This document shows, one piece after another, positions 31,994 through 43,429 of a stretch of 64,000 nucleotides of DNA (its first letter is position 1; each line of letters opens with the position of its first letter). The stretch comes from Rhizomys pruinosus. Its lineage: Eukaryota; Chordata; Mammalia; Rodentia; Spalacidae. Where the stretch lies: positions 2,050,707 through 2,114,706 of the forward strand of contig VZQC01000265.1 of assembly GCA_009823505.1 (NCBI GenBank), given 5' to 3'. The position numbers were made by a program, and so were the translations under genes. Below the pieces are notes generated by a model. The model did not search any database. It was not told where the DNA came from and saw only the letters and a list, made by a program, of their open reading frames with translations.

Positions 31994-34900
31994 ATATGTT
32001 CTGGATGTTAAACCTCTGTCAGATGCGTCACTGGTGAACATTTACCCCACTCTGGGTTATCCCTTGACATCTTTGATTATTTCTTTTGCTGTACAGAAGC
32101 TTTTTAGTTTAATGAGGTCCCACTTGTTGATTGTTGACCTTATTTCCTGTGCAACTGTCTGATTTAAAGCATCTTTTCCTACACCTATATCTTGTAGGTT
32201 ATTGTGATTCTTTTCTTCTAACATTTTCAGAGTTTCAGGTTTCTCATTGAAGTCTTTGATCCATTTAGAGCTGACTTTTGTACAAGGTGAAAGGTAAGCG
32301 TTTAGTTTCATTCTTCAACAAGTGGTGATTCAGTTTTGCCAGCACCATTTGCTGAAGCTACTGCCTTTCCTCCAATGAGTGTTTTTGGCCTCTTTGTCAA
32401 ATATCAGGTGGCTGAAATTACATGTACTCAAGTTTGGGTCTTCAATTTTGTTCTGTTGATCTATGGGTCTGTTTTTGTGCCAGTATCATGCGGTTTTAAT
32501 GACTATATCTCTGTAATATAGTTTGAAATTTGTATAGTAATTCCCCCTGTATTACTCTTTGTGCTCAGGGTTGCTTTGGCTATCTGGGGTCTTTTGTTTT
32601 TCCATATTAATTTAGTATTTCTTTTCTAATTCTGTGAAGAAAATCATTGGGATTCTGATTGGGATTGCATTGAATCTATATATTACTTTGGGTAGGATAG
32701 TCATTTTTACAATATTAATTCTTCTAATCCATGTGCATGGGAGGTTCTTCCATCTTCTGGTGTCTTCCTTTCCAATCTCCTTCTCAAAGATTTAAAATTT
32801 TCATTGTAGACATATTTATTGTCTTTGGTTAGGTCTGTTCTGAGATCGTTTTTAGGCTATTGTAAATCAGAGGGTTTCCATGTATTCCTTTTCCAATTGC
32901 TTGTTATTAGCATATAGAAAGGATACTGATTTTGTATATTGATTTTTTAAATCTGACACTTTACTGAAACTGTTAATTGTTTCTAAGAGTTTTCTTAGAA
33001 TTTTTGGTGGAATTTTTGTCATCTCTCAGGTATAATATCATGTCATCTGCAAAAAGGGATAGTTTGACCTCTTCTTTTCCAATTAGTACTCCTTTAATTT
33101 CTTTTTCTTGTCTTATTGCTCTAGCAAGAGCTTCAAGCACTATATTAAAAAGGAGTAGAGATAGTGGACAGCTTTGCTGGGTTCCTAACTTTAAGGGTAA
33201 TGCTTCTAATTTTTCTCCATTTAGGATGATGTTAGCTCTGGGTTTGTTGTCTATAAATTTAATTATGTTGAGGTATGTTCCCTCCAGTCCAATTCCCTCT
33301 AGCACTTTAAGCATAAAGGCATGTTGAATTTTATCAAAGGCCTTTTTTGGCATCAATTGAGATGACAAGTGGTTTTTGTCTTTGAGTCCATATATATGAT
33401 TTATGACATTTATTGACTTAAATATGTTGAACCATCCCTGCATCTCTGGAATAAATATGATTTGATCATGGTGGATGACCTTTTTGATGTGTGCCTATAT
33501 GTGGTTTGCAAGTATTTTGTTGAGAATTTTTGCAGCTATACTCACTAAAGATGTGAGTCTATAGTTTTCTTTTTTTGGTTGTATCTTTGCCTGGTTTTGG
33601 TATTAGAGTGATGCTGACTTCATACAAGGAATTTGAGAGATTTCCCTCTGCTTCTATCCTTTTGAGTAACTTAAGTAATATTGGTTGCAGGTCCTCTTTA
33701 AAGGTCTGGTGGAATTCTGTTGTAAATCCATCTGGACCTGGGATTTTTTTTTTGTTGGGAGTTTTTGTATTGCTATTTCAATTTCCTTATATGTTATGGG
33801 TGTGTTTAATCTGTTGATCTCTTCTTGGTTAAGCTTTGGTGATTCCCATGATTTCAGATATTCATACATTTCTTTTAGGTTTTCAAATTTAATAGAGTAT
33901 AGGTTTTTAAACTATTCCTGTATAGTGTTTTGGATGTTCTTGTCTGTCGTGTCATTTCCCTTTTCATCTCTAATTTTGTTGATTTGGAGTTGCTCTTTCT
34001 TTCTTTTGGTTAACTGGGCTAAAGATCTGTCTATCTTGTTTATCCTTTCAAAGAAAAAGCTCTTGGACTCAATGATTCTTTGTATTGCTTTCTTTGTTCT
34101 ATTTCATTAATCTCTGCTTTCATTTTTGTTATTTATTCTTGTCCACTGGGTTTGGGTTTCATTTGTTATTGTCTTTCAAGTGTATTGAGTTACAATGTTA
34201 ACTCTGTTGTTTGTGCTCTTTCTGTTTGTTCAATGTAGGCACTTAGAAATTATAAATTTCCTACTTAGGACTGCTTTTCAAGTGTCCCGGAGGTTTTGTT
34301 GTGTTGTGTTGTCTTTTTCATCCAATTCTAGGAATACCTTTATTTCTTTCTTAATTTCTTCCATGGACCCATTCATTAATCAGGAGTGTGTTGCTTAATC
34401 TCAATGAGTTCATGTTACTAGGGCTTCTTCTGGTGTTGATATTAAGCCATGTTGCATTGTGGTCCAGTAGAATGCATGGAATTATTTCAATTTTTTTCTA
34501 TTTGTTGAGGTTTGTTCTGTGCCCCAGTATATGGTTGATTTTGGAGAAAGTTCCATGGGGTGCTGAATAGAAAGTTTATTCTTTGGTGCTTGGGTGGAAT
34601 ATTTGGTAGATGTCTGTTAGGTCCATTTGGTGTATCGTATTGTTCAGTTCTGATGTCTCTCTGTTTATTTTTTGTCCGGTTGACTTGTCTAATGGACATG
34701 AATGTGTTGGAATTAATCTGTGGGATTAATCTGTGCCTTAAAGTCCTGTAGTATTGTGTTTATGAAGTACAGTGCACCAAAGTTTGATGCATATATATTC
34801 TCGATTGTGACATTTTCTTGGCTAATTGTTCCTTTAATAATAATGAGGTGACCCTCTTTATCTCTTCTGATTAGTTTTAGTTTGAAGTCTACTTTGTCCA

Positions 34901-35090
34901 ATATTATAATAGTCCTGCTTGCTTGTTAGTGACATTTGTTTGGACTATTTTTTCCACTCTTTCACCTTAAGATAGTGCCTATCCTTGAAGTTGAGATGGG
35001 TTTCACGCAGACAACAAAAATATAGATTTTGTTTCTTAATCCTATTCTACTAGCCTATGTCTCTTGATTGGGCAGTTCAGTCCATTGATA
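31994..35090 (-). pseudogene. L1-A ORF2 remnant
   Basis: Minus-strand ORF2 in pieces. At 32973-33443 an open segment has the RT motif FADDMILYL and the [20 protein letters not shown] block, in which the usual GCP is changed to SCP. At 34487-34699 the endonuclease region shows a PPKHQRINFLFSTPWNF-like segment. At 34713-34901 the more N-terminal endonuclease part is seen. Stops and frameshifts separate all pieces. The C-terminal part continues left of L1-B (28760-29544). Confidence 0.82.
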
Positions 35091-35139
35091 TTTAAAGTTA
35101 TTATTCAGAGATGTATATTGCTTCCCATCATTTTAGTTT

Positions 35140-36214
35140 CTGTTTGCATTCGTGGTATAGGTTAGTATTACCACAGTTATACCTTCCTTAACCACTTTCT
35201 GCTGTTACTTGGGTATAGTTATTCCTTTCTTCTGCTCTTTTTATTGCTTCAAGTATTCTCTGAAGGGCTGGTTTACTGGACATGAATTCTTTTAGCCTAT
35301 TTATGTCATGGAAGATTTTTCTCTCCTTCAACTATAATTGCTATTTTTGCTGGGTAAAGTATTCTGGGTTGGCATCTATAGAAATTCAGAACTGGGAATA
35401 CTTTGGTCCAAGCTCTTCTGACTTTCATAGTTTACATTGAAAAGTCAGCTGTAATTCTGATGGGTTTTCCTTTATATGTGACTTGTTTTTCTTTTGCAGC
35501 TTTCAGTATTCACTCTCTGTTTTGAACATCTAGTGTGTTTGGCATGGGGAATTTCTTTTCTAGTCCTGTCTATTTGGTGTTCTATGTGCTTCTTGTATTT
35601 GTATGGGTATGTCTTTCCTTAATTTGGGGAAATTTTCTTCTACTCTCCTGTTGAAGATCCAGTGAATACTGTTATCCTGAGAGTCTTCTCCTTCCTCTAT
35701 ACCTATGATGCATAGGTTTGGTCTTTTATGGTGTCCTGAATTTCCTGAATATTCTCTTCCTGTGTTTTAAAATTTTTTCATAATCTTTGCTTGAGTGGTC
35801 CAATTCTTACACTTTATCTTCCTGTCCTGATATTCTATTTTCTACTTCATTCATTCTGTTACTGAGGCTTTCTCTCATCCTTTCCAAATTGGTTATCAAG
35901 TGTTCCACTTCTTTTTTTCATTTCAGCCTGAGTTTTCTTCAGTATTTCTATATCTTTTGTGAATTCATTCCAAAGTTTATCATCATCTTCTTTTAGTTTA
36001 TCCCTAGAAGATAGGGATTTAAAGAATGCACAAACAGAAGATGTTCTTTGATTTGTTTGTTTGTGCATTCTTTAAATTCCTTGAATTCTTTGATCATGTG
36101 TATGATAGGTCTTTTAAATTCTGTGTCCTGGGTCACATCCAGGGGTTCCTCATTGTAGCCCTCCTCTCTAGGATTGGTAGTATTCAGTGGAAACATATTA
36201 TTTGGGTTTTCCAT
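35140..36214 (-). pseudogene. L1-A ORF1 remnant
   Basis: The start is preserved: the minus frame 35993-36214 begins MENPNNMFPLNTTNPREEG and continues into IIHMIKEFKEFKECTNKQIK, the N-terminal region before and into the coiled coil. A second piece at 35859-36068 (FTKDIEILKKTQAEMKKRSG) is coiled-coil. The RNA-binding C-terminal part lies further left without long open frames. Confidence 0.75.
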
Positions 36215-36780
36215 GTTATTGTTTTTTCATTGTGATTTTGGCATGTGGTTTCTTTTGTTGTTTGTGATTCTGATATAAAACAAGTGTTTCTTTGTTAATT
36301 GAAGACTGACTTTGCTTGTATTCTTCAGATGCCTTCGTTGTCTTCTTATTAGGTAATGAAAGAGTGGTCGGTCTAGGCTTCAGGTTCTCACTTCCGATTT
36401 TGTACTGGGGGGACCAGCTAGTTTTTGCCCAGCTAATCAGGAGCTCCTCCAGAGCCCCAACTCAGGTATAAATCAGCAGGCTTCAACCCACAGAACTGCT
36501 GCACCTCCTGGTATCTGCCTACCAGCTCTCCAGGGCTGATTGCAAATGTCTGAATCTGGGTTCAAAAGCAGGGAAGCTGAGGGAGGGGCTTCAGGAATTC
36601 CAGAGCTATGAGGTAGGGAGTGGAATGACACTTGAGGGGGTCTCAACATTGAGTGGAGGTCAACCTCATGCACTCACTGGGAGAGTGGAACGCACAGATC
36701 AGCTGCACCAGGTGGCGTCTGCCCACCAGCTCTCTGGGGTTGGTTCCAAATGTCTGAATCAGAGTCCAAGAGCAGGTAAG
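36215..36780 (-). promoter_or_regulatory. L1-A 5' UTR with two monomer-like repeats
   Basis: Two related blocks about 203 bp apart: CTGCACCTCCTGGTATCTGC to AAATGTCTGAATCTGGGTTC (about 36498-36565), and CTGCACCAGGTGGCGTCTGC to AAATGTCTGAATCAGAGTCC (about 36701-36768). Rodent L1 5' UTRs are built of tandem promoter monomers of about 200 bp, so this fits a monomer plus a partial monomer. Confidence 0.65.
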
Positions 36781-36794
36781 TCTCCCATTTTGCT

Positions 36795-36915
36795 TTTGAG
36801 ACAATCTCCCATTGGTCTGAAACTCAATAAGGAGACCGGGCTGGCCATTCAAGGACACCCGTCTCTGCCTCTGTAGTGTTGTGGTTATAAGCACACATCT
36901 CCATGCCTGGCTTTT
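36795..36915 (-). mobile_element. B1 SINE, diverged
   Basis: CTTTTGAGACAATCTCCCAT, GGAGACCGGGCTGGCCATTC, CACCCGTCTCTGCCTCTGTA and CACACATCTCCATGCCTGGC match a reverse B1. It abuts the 5' end of L1-A. Confidence 0.75.
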
Positions 36916-36932
36916 GAAAAATACAACTATTG

Positions 36933-37165
36933 GGGGCTGGAGAGATGGCTCAGCAGTTAAGAACACTGGCTTTTCTTGAAGAAGACACAGGTTTGATTCC
37001 CAGCACCCACATGGAGGCTAACAACTGTTTGTAACTCCAGTTCCAGGAGAATCTGGCATCTTCTTCTGACTCCTTGGGCATTGCACCACATGGGTGCACT
37101 TAACCACATGCAGGTAATACACTCATATAAATAAAATAAAATAATAAAATAAAATAAATCTATAA
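36933..37165 (+). mobile_element. B2-family SINE
   Basis: GGGGCTGGAGAGATGGCTCA, GGTTTGATTCCCAGCACCCA, CACCACATGGGTGCACTTAA, and a tail of (AAAAT)n type at 37128-37160. No clear target duplication is seen. Confidence 0.9.
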
Positions 37166-37238
37166 GGCCAAACCCAGTAGCTGCTACCTGGCCCTTCTGG
37201 TCAGCCTGCTCCAATCTATTTCTCTCTATGTCTTTTTG

Positions 37239-37244
37239 TGTCTA

Positions 37245-37336
<92 letters not shown>

Positions 37337-37345
37337 AACAAACAC
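37239..37345 (+). repeat. Compound (CTGT)n(CT)n(AC)n microsatellite
   Basis: TCTGTCTG repeats, then about 19 CT repeats, then about 15 AC repeats with minor interruptions. Confidence 0.95.
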
Positions 37346-38720
37346 ACACAATTTGCTTTGTTTTGCTAAGTAAACTTCTGCCTCAATTGTCTGTGTCTTT
37401 TAGCTGAATTCTTTCCTTCCAGAATATTAGAATAGAGGAGAAAGTTGCACCAGCCACTGCCTCTACCCCAGACCTCCAGTCTTCAGACTGTGAGACAGCA
37501 CATCTCTATTGTGCAAAACCACTGAGTCGGTGGCTATTTGTTCCATAATCCCTGGAAACAAATTCACTGCCATGTAGATAGTTGTCTGCAGAACAGCCAG
37601 CCCAGCCCCACAGAGCCCCTGGCAGCCAGAACTGGGCTGGGACTGTGTCCATTTGACCCCTCACCTTTGGCTCAATCCTGCTTCCTTCCCTGGTCCTCAG
37701 ATGTGCATTCCCAAGACACCAGCAAATAACTCCTTCCCATGGACAGATCTCCATCTGCTCCACCAAGAGATCAGAAGTTTAGTGTTCAGTTGAGCAGAAG
37801 AGGTCCCTTTCATCAGCTTAGTGGACAGCAAGGAACACAAGGAAGCAAGGACATCCACAGCATCCTCTCTCACCCATGACCTTCTCAGCTCTTTCCCAGC
37901 CTGAGACACTGTGCTGAAGTCATGGGTAAGAGTGCAACCCACCTGGTGGTCAAGATGCCAGAGTCCAGAGGGGAGTCGGCAGCAGGTGCAGGACAAGCGT
38001 TCAGAGGAGATGGTCTGGTTCATTCAGACAGATGCTCTCTGGAGGAGGGAGCTGGAAAAGATCTTGGGGCTAGAGGAGGCACATGAGTAGCCAGATATGT
38101 CTGGCAGGCTTCCCCGGGGAGAGACAAATGACTCTAGGCAAGGGTGGAGGTAAGAGGTGTGAGAGGGACACTGCAGGGAAACAGGCCAGCTCTGCAGGGA
38201 CTGGAGCTGGAGCTGCGGGGAACAGAGGAGCGGTTCTCTTCTATTCCAGCAAAAGGTCATTGTAAGAACCCAGTAAGAAAATCATTGCCAGATAAATCCG
38301 TGTGATATGCACATGTAAATAGACGTATAAAACACACCTAACTAGGGCTGTGTCCTTTCTAGAGCAAAGTTAAACCACAGCTCAAGAGAGCCGTGGAACA
38401 CTTGAGTCTCTCTCCTCTCTGCTGTTCATCCTCTCCAGCTGCCTTCCACCCTCCAAGGAACATGCTGTGAGTTGAAGCCACATCCCACTAGGGAACTGCT
38501 GACAGCAGAAGACTAAGGGGACCAAGGGAAGGATGTTGGTTCCGTCTTACGGAAAGCAGCTGACAGCTTCTGCCTGGTTCCGGGTATCAGGCCAAGCAGT
38601 GTTAGTTAACACACATTTCCAAACTCTCTGGTTCACTATGATAATCTTGCCCACTGGCCAGAATTCCCAGCCAAATACTTAGAAGGAAGAGAGGAGCTGA
38701 ACCTGAGAAAGCTGTTCCTA
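37346..38720. other. No recognised feature
   Basis: Unique sequence with short motif-free ORFs on both strands. Confidence 0.4.
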
Positions 38721-38724
38721 ACCT

Positions 38725-38830
38725 AGTCAGCCATCAGTATCTCCTGGGACTTTGACAAAGAATCCTAATGTCCAAACCTTTGATGTCTTATCTTCATCAT
38801 CAAACTGATTGGAGTTAGAACACCTATGAG
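38725..38830 (+). repeat. MER5-like hAT-Charlie fragment
   Basis: GTATCTCCTGGGACTTTGAC and TAATGTCCAAACC with a later GAACACCTATGAGACTGGTG resemble the CACCTGGGAACTTGTTAGAA region of MER5-type elements. Weak match. Confidence 0.3.
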
Positions 38831-38851
38831 ACTGGTGAAACTCAGGGTTAG

Positions 38852-39500
38852 TTTTAATTAAGTTGACACAATCTAGAATCACCTGGCTAGTCTCAAGGAG
38901 GTATTGTCTACATTGGCTCGGTCTGTGGGCATGTCTCTGGGAGACTGTCTTAATGAAGTTAATTGAGGTAGAAGCCCCGCCCACTGTGGATGATATCATT
39001 TCCTAGGCAGGGAATCCTGACCTGAGCACAGATCCCAGTGCAGAGAGGGAGTGGAGCTCTAGCATGCACGTGTTCACCTGTTGCTCTCTGTCCTTGACGG
39101 TGGTGTGATGTGACCAGATGCTTCCGGTTCCTGCTGCCTTGACTTCTTTGCAGCATGGACTGTGACCTGGAGTTGTGAACCACATAAGCCTTTTCACCCC
39201 TAAGTGGCTTTTGTGATGATATATTTTTTTTTCTAATTTTATTTATTTTATTATGTGTGTGAATGTACTATCTGCATGCAGGTCTGTGCACCCGGGTGGT
39301 GCAATGCCGCAGAGGTCAGAAGAGGGTGTCGGATTCCCCTGGAACTGGAGTTAAAGAAGGTTCTCAGCCACCATGTGGGTGCTGGGGATTGAACTGGGGT
39401 CCTCTGCAAGAGCAGTTGGCGCTCTTAACTGCTAGGCCATCTCTCCAGCCCTTGTGATGATATTTTATCACAGCTACAGGAAACAAAGCTAAGAATGGGG
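38852..39500 (+). mobile_element. MaLR LTR split by a B2
   Basis: AAGTTGACACAATCTAGAAT, AATCACCTGGCTAGTCTCAA, TTAATTGAGGTAGAAGCCCC and TGTGACCTGGAGTTGTGAAC form the left part. After the B2 it resumes at 39452 and finishes with ATATTTTATCACAGCTACAG. It is related to the LTRs at 5648 and 43045. Confidence 0.75.
39223..39451 (-). mobile_element. B2-family SINE inside the MaLR LTR
   Basis: Reverse B2: GTGTGTGAATGTACTATCTG, CACCCGGGTGGTGCAATGCC, GGATTCCCCTGGAACTGGAG and GCCATCTCTCCAGCC. The duplication TTGTGATGATAT at 39211-39222 and 39452-39463 is perfect. Confidence 0.95.
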
Positions 39501-39624
39501 CATACCTCTGAGTGTGTCTGAGAGGTCATTTCTAGAGGATTAACTAAAAGGCTAAGACCCCCTCTGAACATGGGCATCACCTTCCCATGAGCTGAAGGTC
39601 CAAGCTACTTAAAAGAGAAAATGA

Positions 39625-39790
39625 GGCTTGTGAAGTGGAACACATCTTTAATGCCAGCACTCAAGAGGCAGAGCTAGGCGGATCTCTGTGAGTTTGGGGT
39701 CAACCTAGTCTACTTAGTGAGTTCCAGGCCAGCCAGAGCTATGTGGTGAGACCCTGACTAAAACAAACAAACAAACAAACAAAACAAAAG
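39625..39790 (+). mobile_element. B1 SINE with (AAAC)n tail
   Basis: CACATCTTTAATGCCAGCAC, GGCGGATCTCTGTGAGTTTG, AGTGAGTTCCAGGCCAGCCA, GAGACCCTGACTAAAACAAA, followed by an AAAC microsatellite tail. Confidence 0.88.
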
Positions 39791-39834
39791 CCAAAAGAGA
39801 AAAGGGAGGAAGCCGGCTGAGCAGCTGCATTCGG

Positions 39835-39895
39835 CCCCTAACCCTAACCCTAACCCTAAACCTAATCCTAACCCTAAACCTAATCCTAACCCTAA
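39835..39895. repeat. Interstitial telomeric repeat (CCCTAA)n, about 10 units
   Basis: Three to four perfect CCCTAA units are followed by units with single changes (CCTAAA, CCTAAT). It is flanked by the same heptamer, CTGCATT, at 39825-39831 and 39896-39902. It lies 45 bases right of a B1 tail. It is internal, not a chromosome end. Confidence 0.95.
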
Positions 39896-39902
39896 CTGCA
39901 TT

Positions 39903-40264
39903 GTAGATTCAATCCTCTGAAACGAGGAGCTGAAATAAACCTGTCTTCCTTTACTTACAGCAGGCATTGCAGAAACTGAACTAGTTCTCTTCCCCAGCAG
40001 CCTTCAATTGCCGATAGCACTCGGCTGGGGAGGGAAGACTTCAGGAGCGTTCCCACTGATGCTGGGATTTTCATTGCTTGACCCTGGGCAGGGCTTGGCA
40101 GTCACAGAGGCTATGAGCTCATGTGCGCAGCCTGCTGTCGCAATATTTGTTGAAGATGTCCACACTCTGGCTCTTAGTATCTTTTCAACTCCTCTCCTTT
40201 GTCCTGATCCCCGAGCCTTTCCGGGAGAGGTGTGATATAAATTCCCATTTAGAGCAGAGTACTC
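39903..40264. other. No recognised feature
   Basis: Unique sequence between the telomeric array and the CTTT tract. Confidence 0.4.
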
Positions 40265-40279
40265 CTTTCTTTCTTTCTT

Positions 40280-40351
<72 letters not shown>
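40265..40351 (+). repeat. (CTTT)n microsatellite, about 22 copies
   Basis: A nearly pure TTTC/CTTT run with one CTAT interruption near 40281. The Lys/Glu/Arg and Phe/Leu/Ser ORFs over it are artefacts. Confidence 0.97.
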
Positions 40352-40352
<1 letters not shown>

Positions 40353-41502
40353 ACATTACCAGTCATGGGTCTCTATATTAATCACCATCTCCTGCACAAA
40401 GAAGCTTCCAGAATTCCACCTCCAATATCTTAAACTTGGTTGAGTCTGCATTAAGTTATACTTGAGAGCAACTATAGCCTGAATTTTATGAGACCCAGAA
40501 AGAAGTTCAATAGGACAACAGAACTCTCCACAGTCAAATAGTGACATCCCTGTCAGTTTCTCCAAGTTATAGAGAAAGGCAAGGTGACAGAGCCTGACAT
40601 TTGGGGAAGAATCCAACACAAAAAGTTTTCTATAAGGATGAGCTGGAAGGTGCTGGACTAAAGTCACTGATGACTCCAGATTAACTGAATACAGGGACAG
40701 GAGGACAAAGAACTGTCTGAGCCACATTGCAGCCAGGCAGGGCTGTGGAGCTTAACTGTGATCTGTGGCTCAGGAGCAACGGTGAGGGATGGTGCAGCTT
40801 TGCGGTGCGGCATCCCATGAAGGTGTTCTCCCTCTGGCTCCCCTCACAGCTGCAGGAGTGTGTCCCCTGACTCAAGAGACCATGAAGTCCACTGTTGTGT
40901 TCTCTGCCAGGAGCCCAGGGATTATGCCCTGGGTAGTCTGAGTGAGTCATTTCAGCTCCATTGAAGCCACACCCAGGAGAGGGCTACCAGAGCACTGAGA
41001 AGAGCTGAGCAGCCCTTTGAGCCTGGGCTGGCTGAGCCAGACTGTGGCAGGAGACAGAAAATCCTGTCTTGTTTAACACCGTTATTTTGGTCTGAGTTGG
41101 AGCAGCTGACCCTATATTTCAACCCACAGAGAGCCTAACCCTCCATTATCAGGAATTGGCAAAAAGCCTCCTAGTCTCAGTGCTCTAGGGTGCCAAGGAA
41201 AAACAGGGGTGATGCTGGCAGAAGTTCCACCCTCCGAGTCCTGTCCAGTACCCCCAATGTCCAGGAAGACGTGGGCTTTGTGACAATGTGGCCACGTGCT
41301 TCTTCTGACTGTGAGCGCAGCAGAGCACTGATGGGCCAGGCTCAGACGGCAAGTTCTATTCAGAGTCCATCACAGAATTAGCACATGGTAGGGCAGCACA
41401 TCCTGCCCAGTGAAGGACAGCATAGACACTGATGTCCACAGCCAGCATGTGACAAATGTGGGTGTCACCCAGAGATGCTCCTGTTAGGGTTTCACCAGCC
41501 TC
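40352..41502. other. No recognised feature
   Basis: Unique sequence. The minus ORF at 40356-40727 (123 codons) has no recognisable domain. Confidence 0.4.
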
Positions 41503-41600
41503 CATCTGCAACCCAGCAACAGCTGGGAACTTGCTGGAACTGCAGATTCATGAAGTCTACCCACCCCACAGTGATCTTCAGGGGAGGTTAGGTATGTCGC
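41503..41600 (+). repeat. MER5-like hAT-Charlie fragment
   Basis: GCTGGGAACTTGCTGGAACT followed by GCAGATTCATGAAGTCTACC resembles the GGGAACTTGTTAGAAATGCA segment of MER5-type elements. Confidence 0.4.
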
Positions 41601-43040
41601 CATAGATGACACAACCCAGACCCAAGGTCTTGTGATAATGCCCCCCCACAGTAGTCCACTGGATCCATCAGGGTGAGAAACAATTTTGCAGGAACCAACA
41701 TCTGCCCCTTGGTTTACACCATCCCCAAACTGCCATCTCTTTTGGGAGCAGATTTAGAAATGGGAGCACTGTGTGTGGTAGCTGCAGAGGCCATGGAAGC
41801 ACGTCTCATCTCGTGGGCTGTTGCTGGGGAGACCACAGCTCACATCACAAGAGGAAGTCATAAAATAAATTTGGAGAACAGGCTGTCAGCCACCCCCCCC
41901 CCCAGCACACACTCATATTGGCAGAAACAACCTACAATCAATCATAGCACAGCAGCCCCAGGCCACAGGCCAGGGACTTGGGGACCCAGACGCCTGGGCC
42001 AGCTGTACTCTGAGTGCTCACGTAAACACTGCGTCTGTGGGCCAGGCAGCCAGATGGACAGAAGTGGTGGAAGTGGTCAGGCCTTGTATCCCCAGGGTGG
42101 CTGACGTGATGGCCATCATGAGACTAGGAGGTATGCTCCTGGAATGCAGCCTTCTCACGGCCTCCCTGGGATGATCTTAGGGTAGGTTCCCGGCTGGCAC
42201 CTATCCCGTGGGAACCAAGTCTGACTCTTCCTAAAGCTGGCTTCCAAATTCTCCGAGGGAGGCGGAGGGAAACGGTAGTATAGCCAGGAAGGAGATGGTG
42301 TCAGCGTCGAGGACAGAATGGAAATACAGTTCCGAACCTGGCCACTGGCTTGGCCTGCCAGGCCTTGTCTTCCAGCTCGATGAGGGCTTGGCGCTTGTGT
42401 GACTTTTCCTGCAGTCTTGAAATGTCTTTTCACCACAGAAAGGGCACCAGGAAGCCAAAGGAATGATTCCACGGAGTGCGGCTTGCTGAGGCAATGCGTC
42501 TATTGGGCAACTTAGGGAGCTGGGAGAGGGGTCACCTACAGGAGTGAGCGGTTACTCACAGGATTGCGGGGTGGCTCAGGCGGTATCATTACTGCATTCA
42601 CCCACCTCAGCCAGCATGGTGATGACTCTGAAAACTTGAGTCCCATCCTCAGTCAATCTCCACCTCCCATACACTCTCCTAAGTACCCCCTTCAGCACTC
42701 CAAGACCATACACAGCTGAGGGGGCAAGAGGGGCTGGTGGATGGAATCCTAGCTGAAGGTCATGCTGTTTTGCTGACTTCGTGGCCCTGACTGCAGGATG
42801 TGGCTTCTGTCAGTTACCAGTGGACAGCACTCTGCCTTGTGACGGGAGATTCCTGAATAGTGAGGCAGTGCAGCTGGGAAGTTAGGGCTCTTTCAGCCTA
42901 GAGCTTCCTCAGATGAAAAGCCACTTTGTGCAATGGATCTCTCCTGCCCCCAGGGTAGGCAGCAGTAGGGAGACACAAGTATAGGCTGGGCTGCCTGTGG
43001 GTCTCCAAGGTCTCCTTCCCAGCAGGCCTGTTCCTGAAGG
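41601..43040. other. No recognised feature
   Basis: Mostly unique, with a C-run of about 12 near 41892-41904. A GGGGTGGCTCAGGCGG stretch at 42569 may be a remnant of a SINE head. ORFs to 143 codons lack motifs. Confidence 0.4.
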
Positions 43041-43044
43041 TTAA

Positions 43045-43250
43045 TGTCAGCTTGGCTGGTCTGAAATCCCCTAGGAGTCAAGGCTACACAAAGTTTGTGA
43101 GGTATTTAGCCTCTAGGCATGCCTGTGGGATTATTCAAATTAGGTTAATTGAGGTAGGAAGATCCACCCTAAATGTGGGTGGTGCTACTTCTCAGGGAGG
43201 GGTCCTGACTACATAAAAAAGGAAGAAGCAAAGATACCAGCTCCATCCCC
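43045..43250 (+). mobile_element. MaLR-type LTR, 3'-truncated
   Basis: AATGTCAGCTTGGCTGGTCT, CCCTAGGAGTCAAGGCTACA, TAGGTTAATTGAGGTAGGAA and GATCCACCCTAAATGTGGGT give the left two-thirds of the same LTR type as at 5648. The distal TCACAGCAA end is missing. Confidence 0.7.
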
Positions 43251-43429
43251 CTCCTCAAATCCAGCTCTTTCTATGAAAATCTGCTACTTTACAAAGCAAA
43301 GTAAAGCCAGGGCAGAGTGGTAGGATTTGTGTATACTGGGCTCAGGGAGACTCTGGCAGCCTCTAGCAATGTCTGTCAAGTGCTCTTCACAGACCAGGCA
43401 TGCTCAGACAGTCTTCTGGTGTTTTAACT

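Larger units (their letters stand above)
26995..36780 (-). mobile_element. Near full-length L1 retrotransposon, decayed (L1-A)
   Basis: A minus-strand LINE-1. From left to right in this window: 3' UTR (about 26995-28750), ORF2 C-terminal part (to 29544), an inserted second L1 (29557-31981), the rest of ORF2 (31994 to about 35090), ORF1 (about 35140-36214) and a 5' UTR with two monomer-like repeats (to 36780). Net length without the insert is about 7.3 kb, close to a complete rodent L1. Both ORFs are broken by many stops and frameshifts. A B1 also sits in it at 29085-29220. It cannot be mobile now. Confidence 0.88.

Noticed and set aside
36933..36980. tRNA gene
   Set aside because: The tRNA-like head with box A/B similarity is the 5' end of a B2 SINE, followed by the B2 body and A-rich tail. 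The same holds for the other B2 and B4 copies.
39835..39895. True telomere or chromosome end
   Set aside because: The array is only about ten units, partly degenerate, and has ordinary genomic sequence on both sides.
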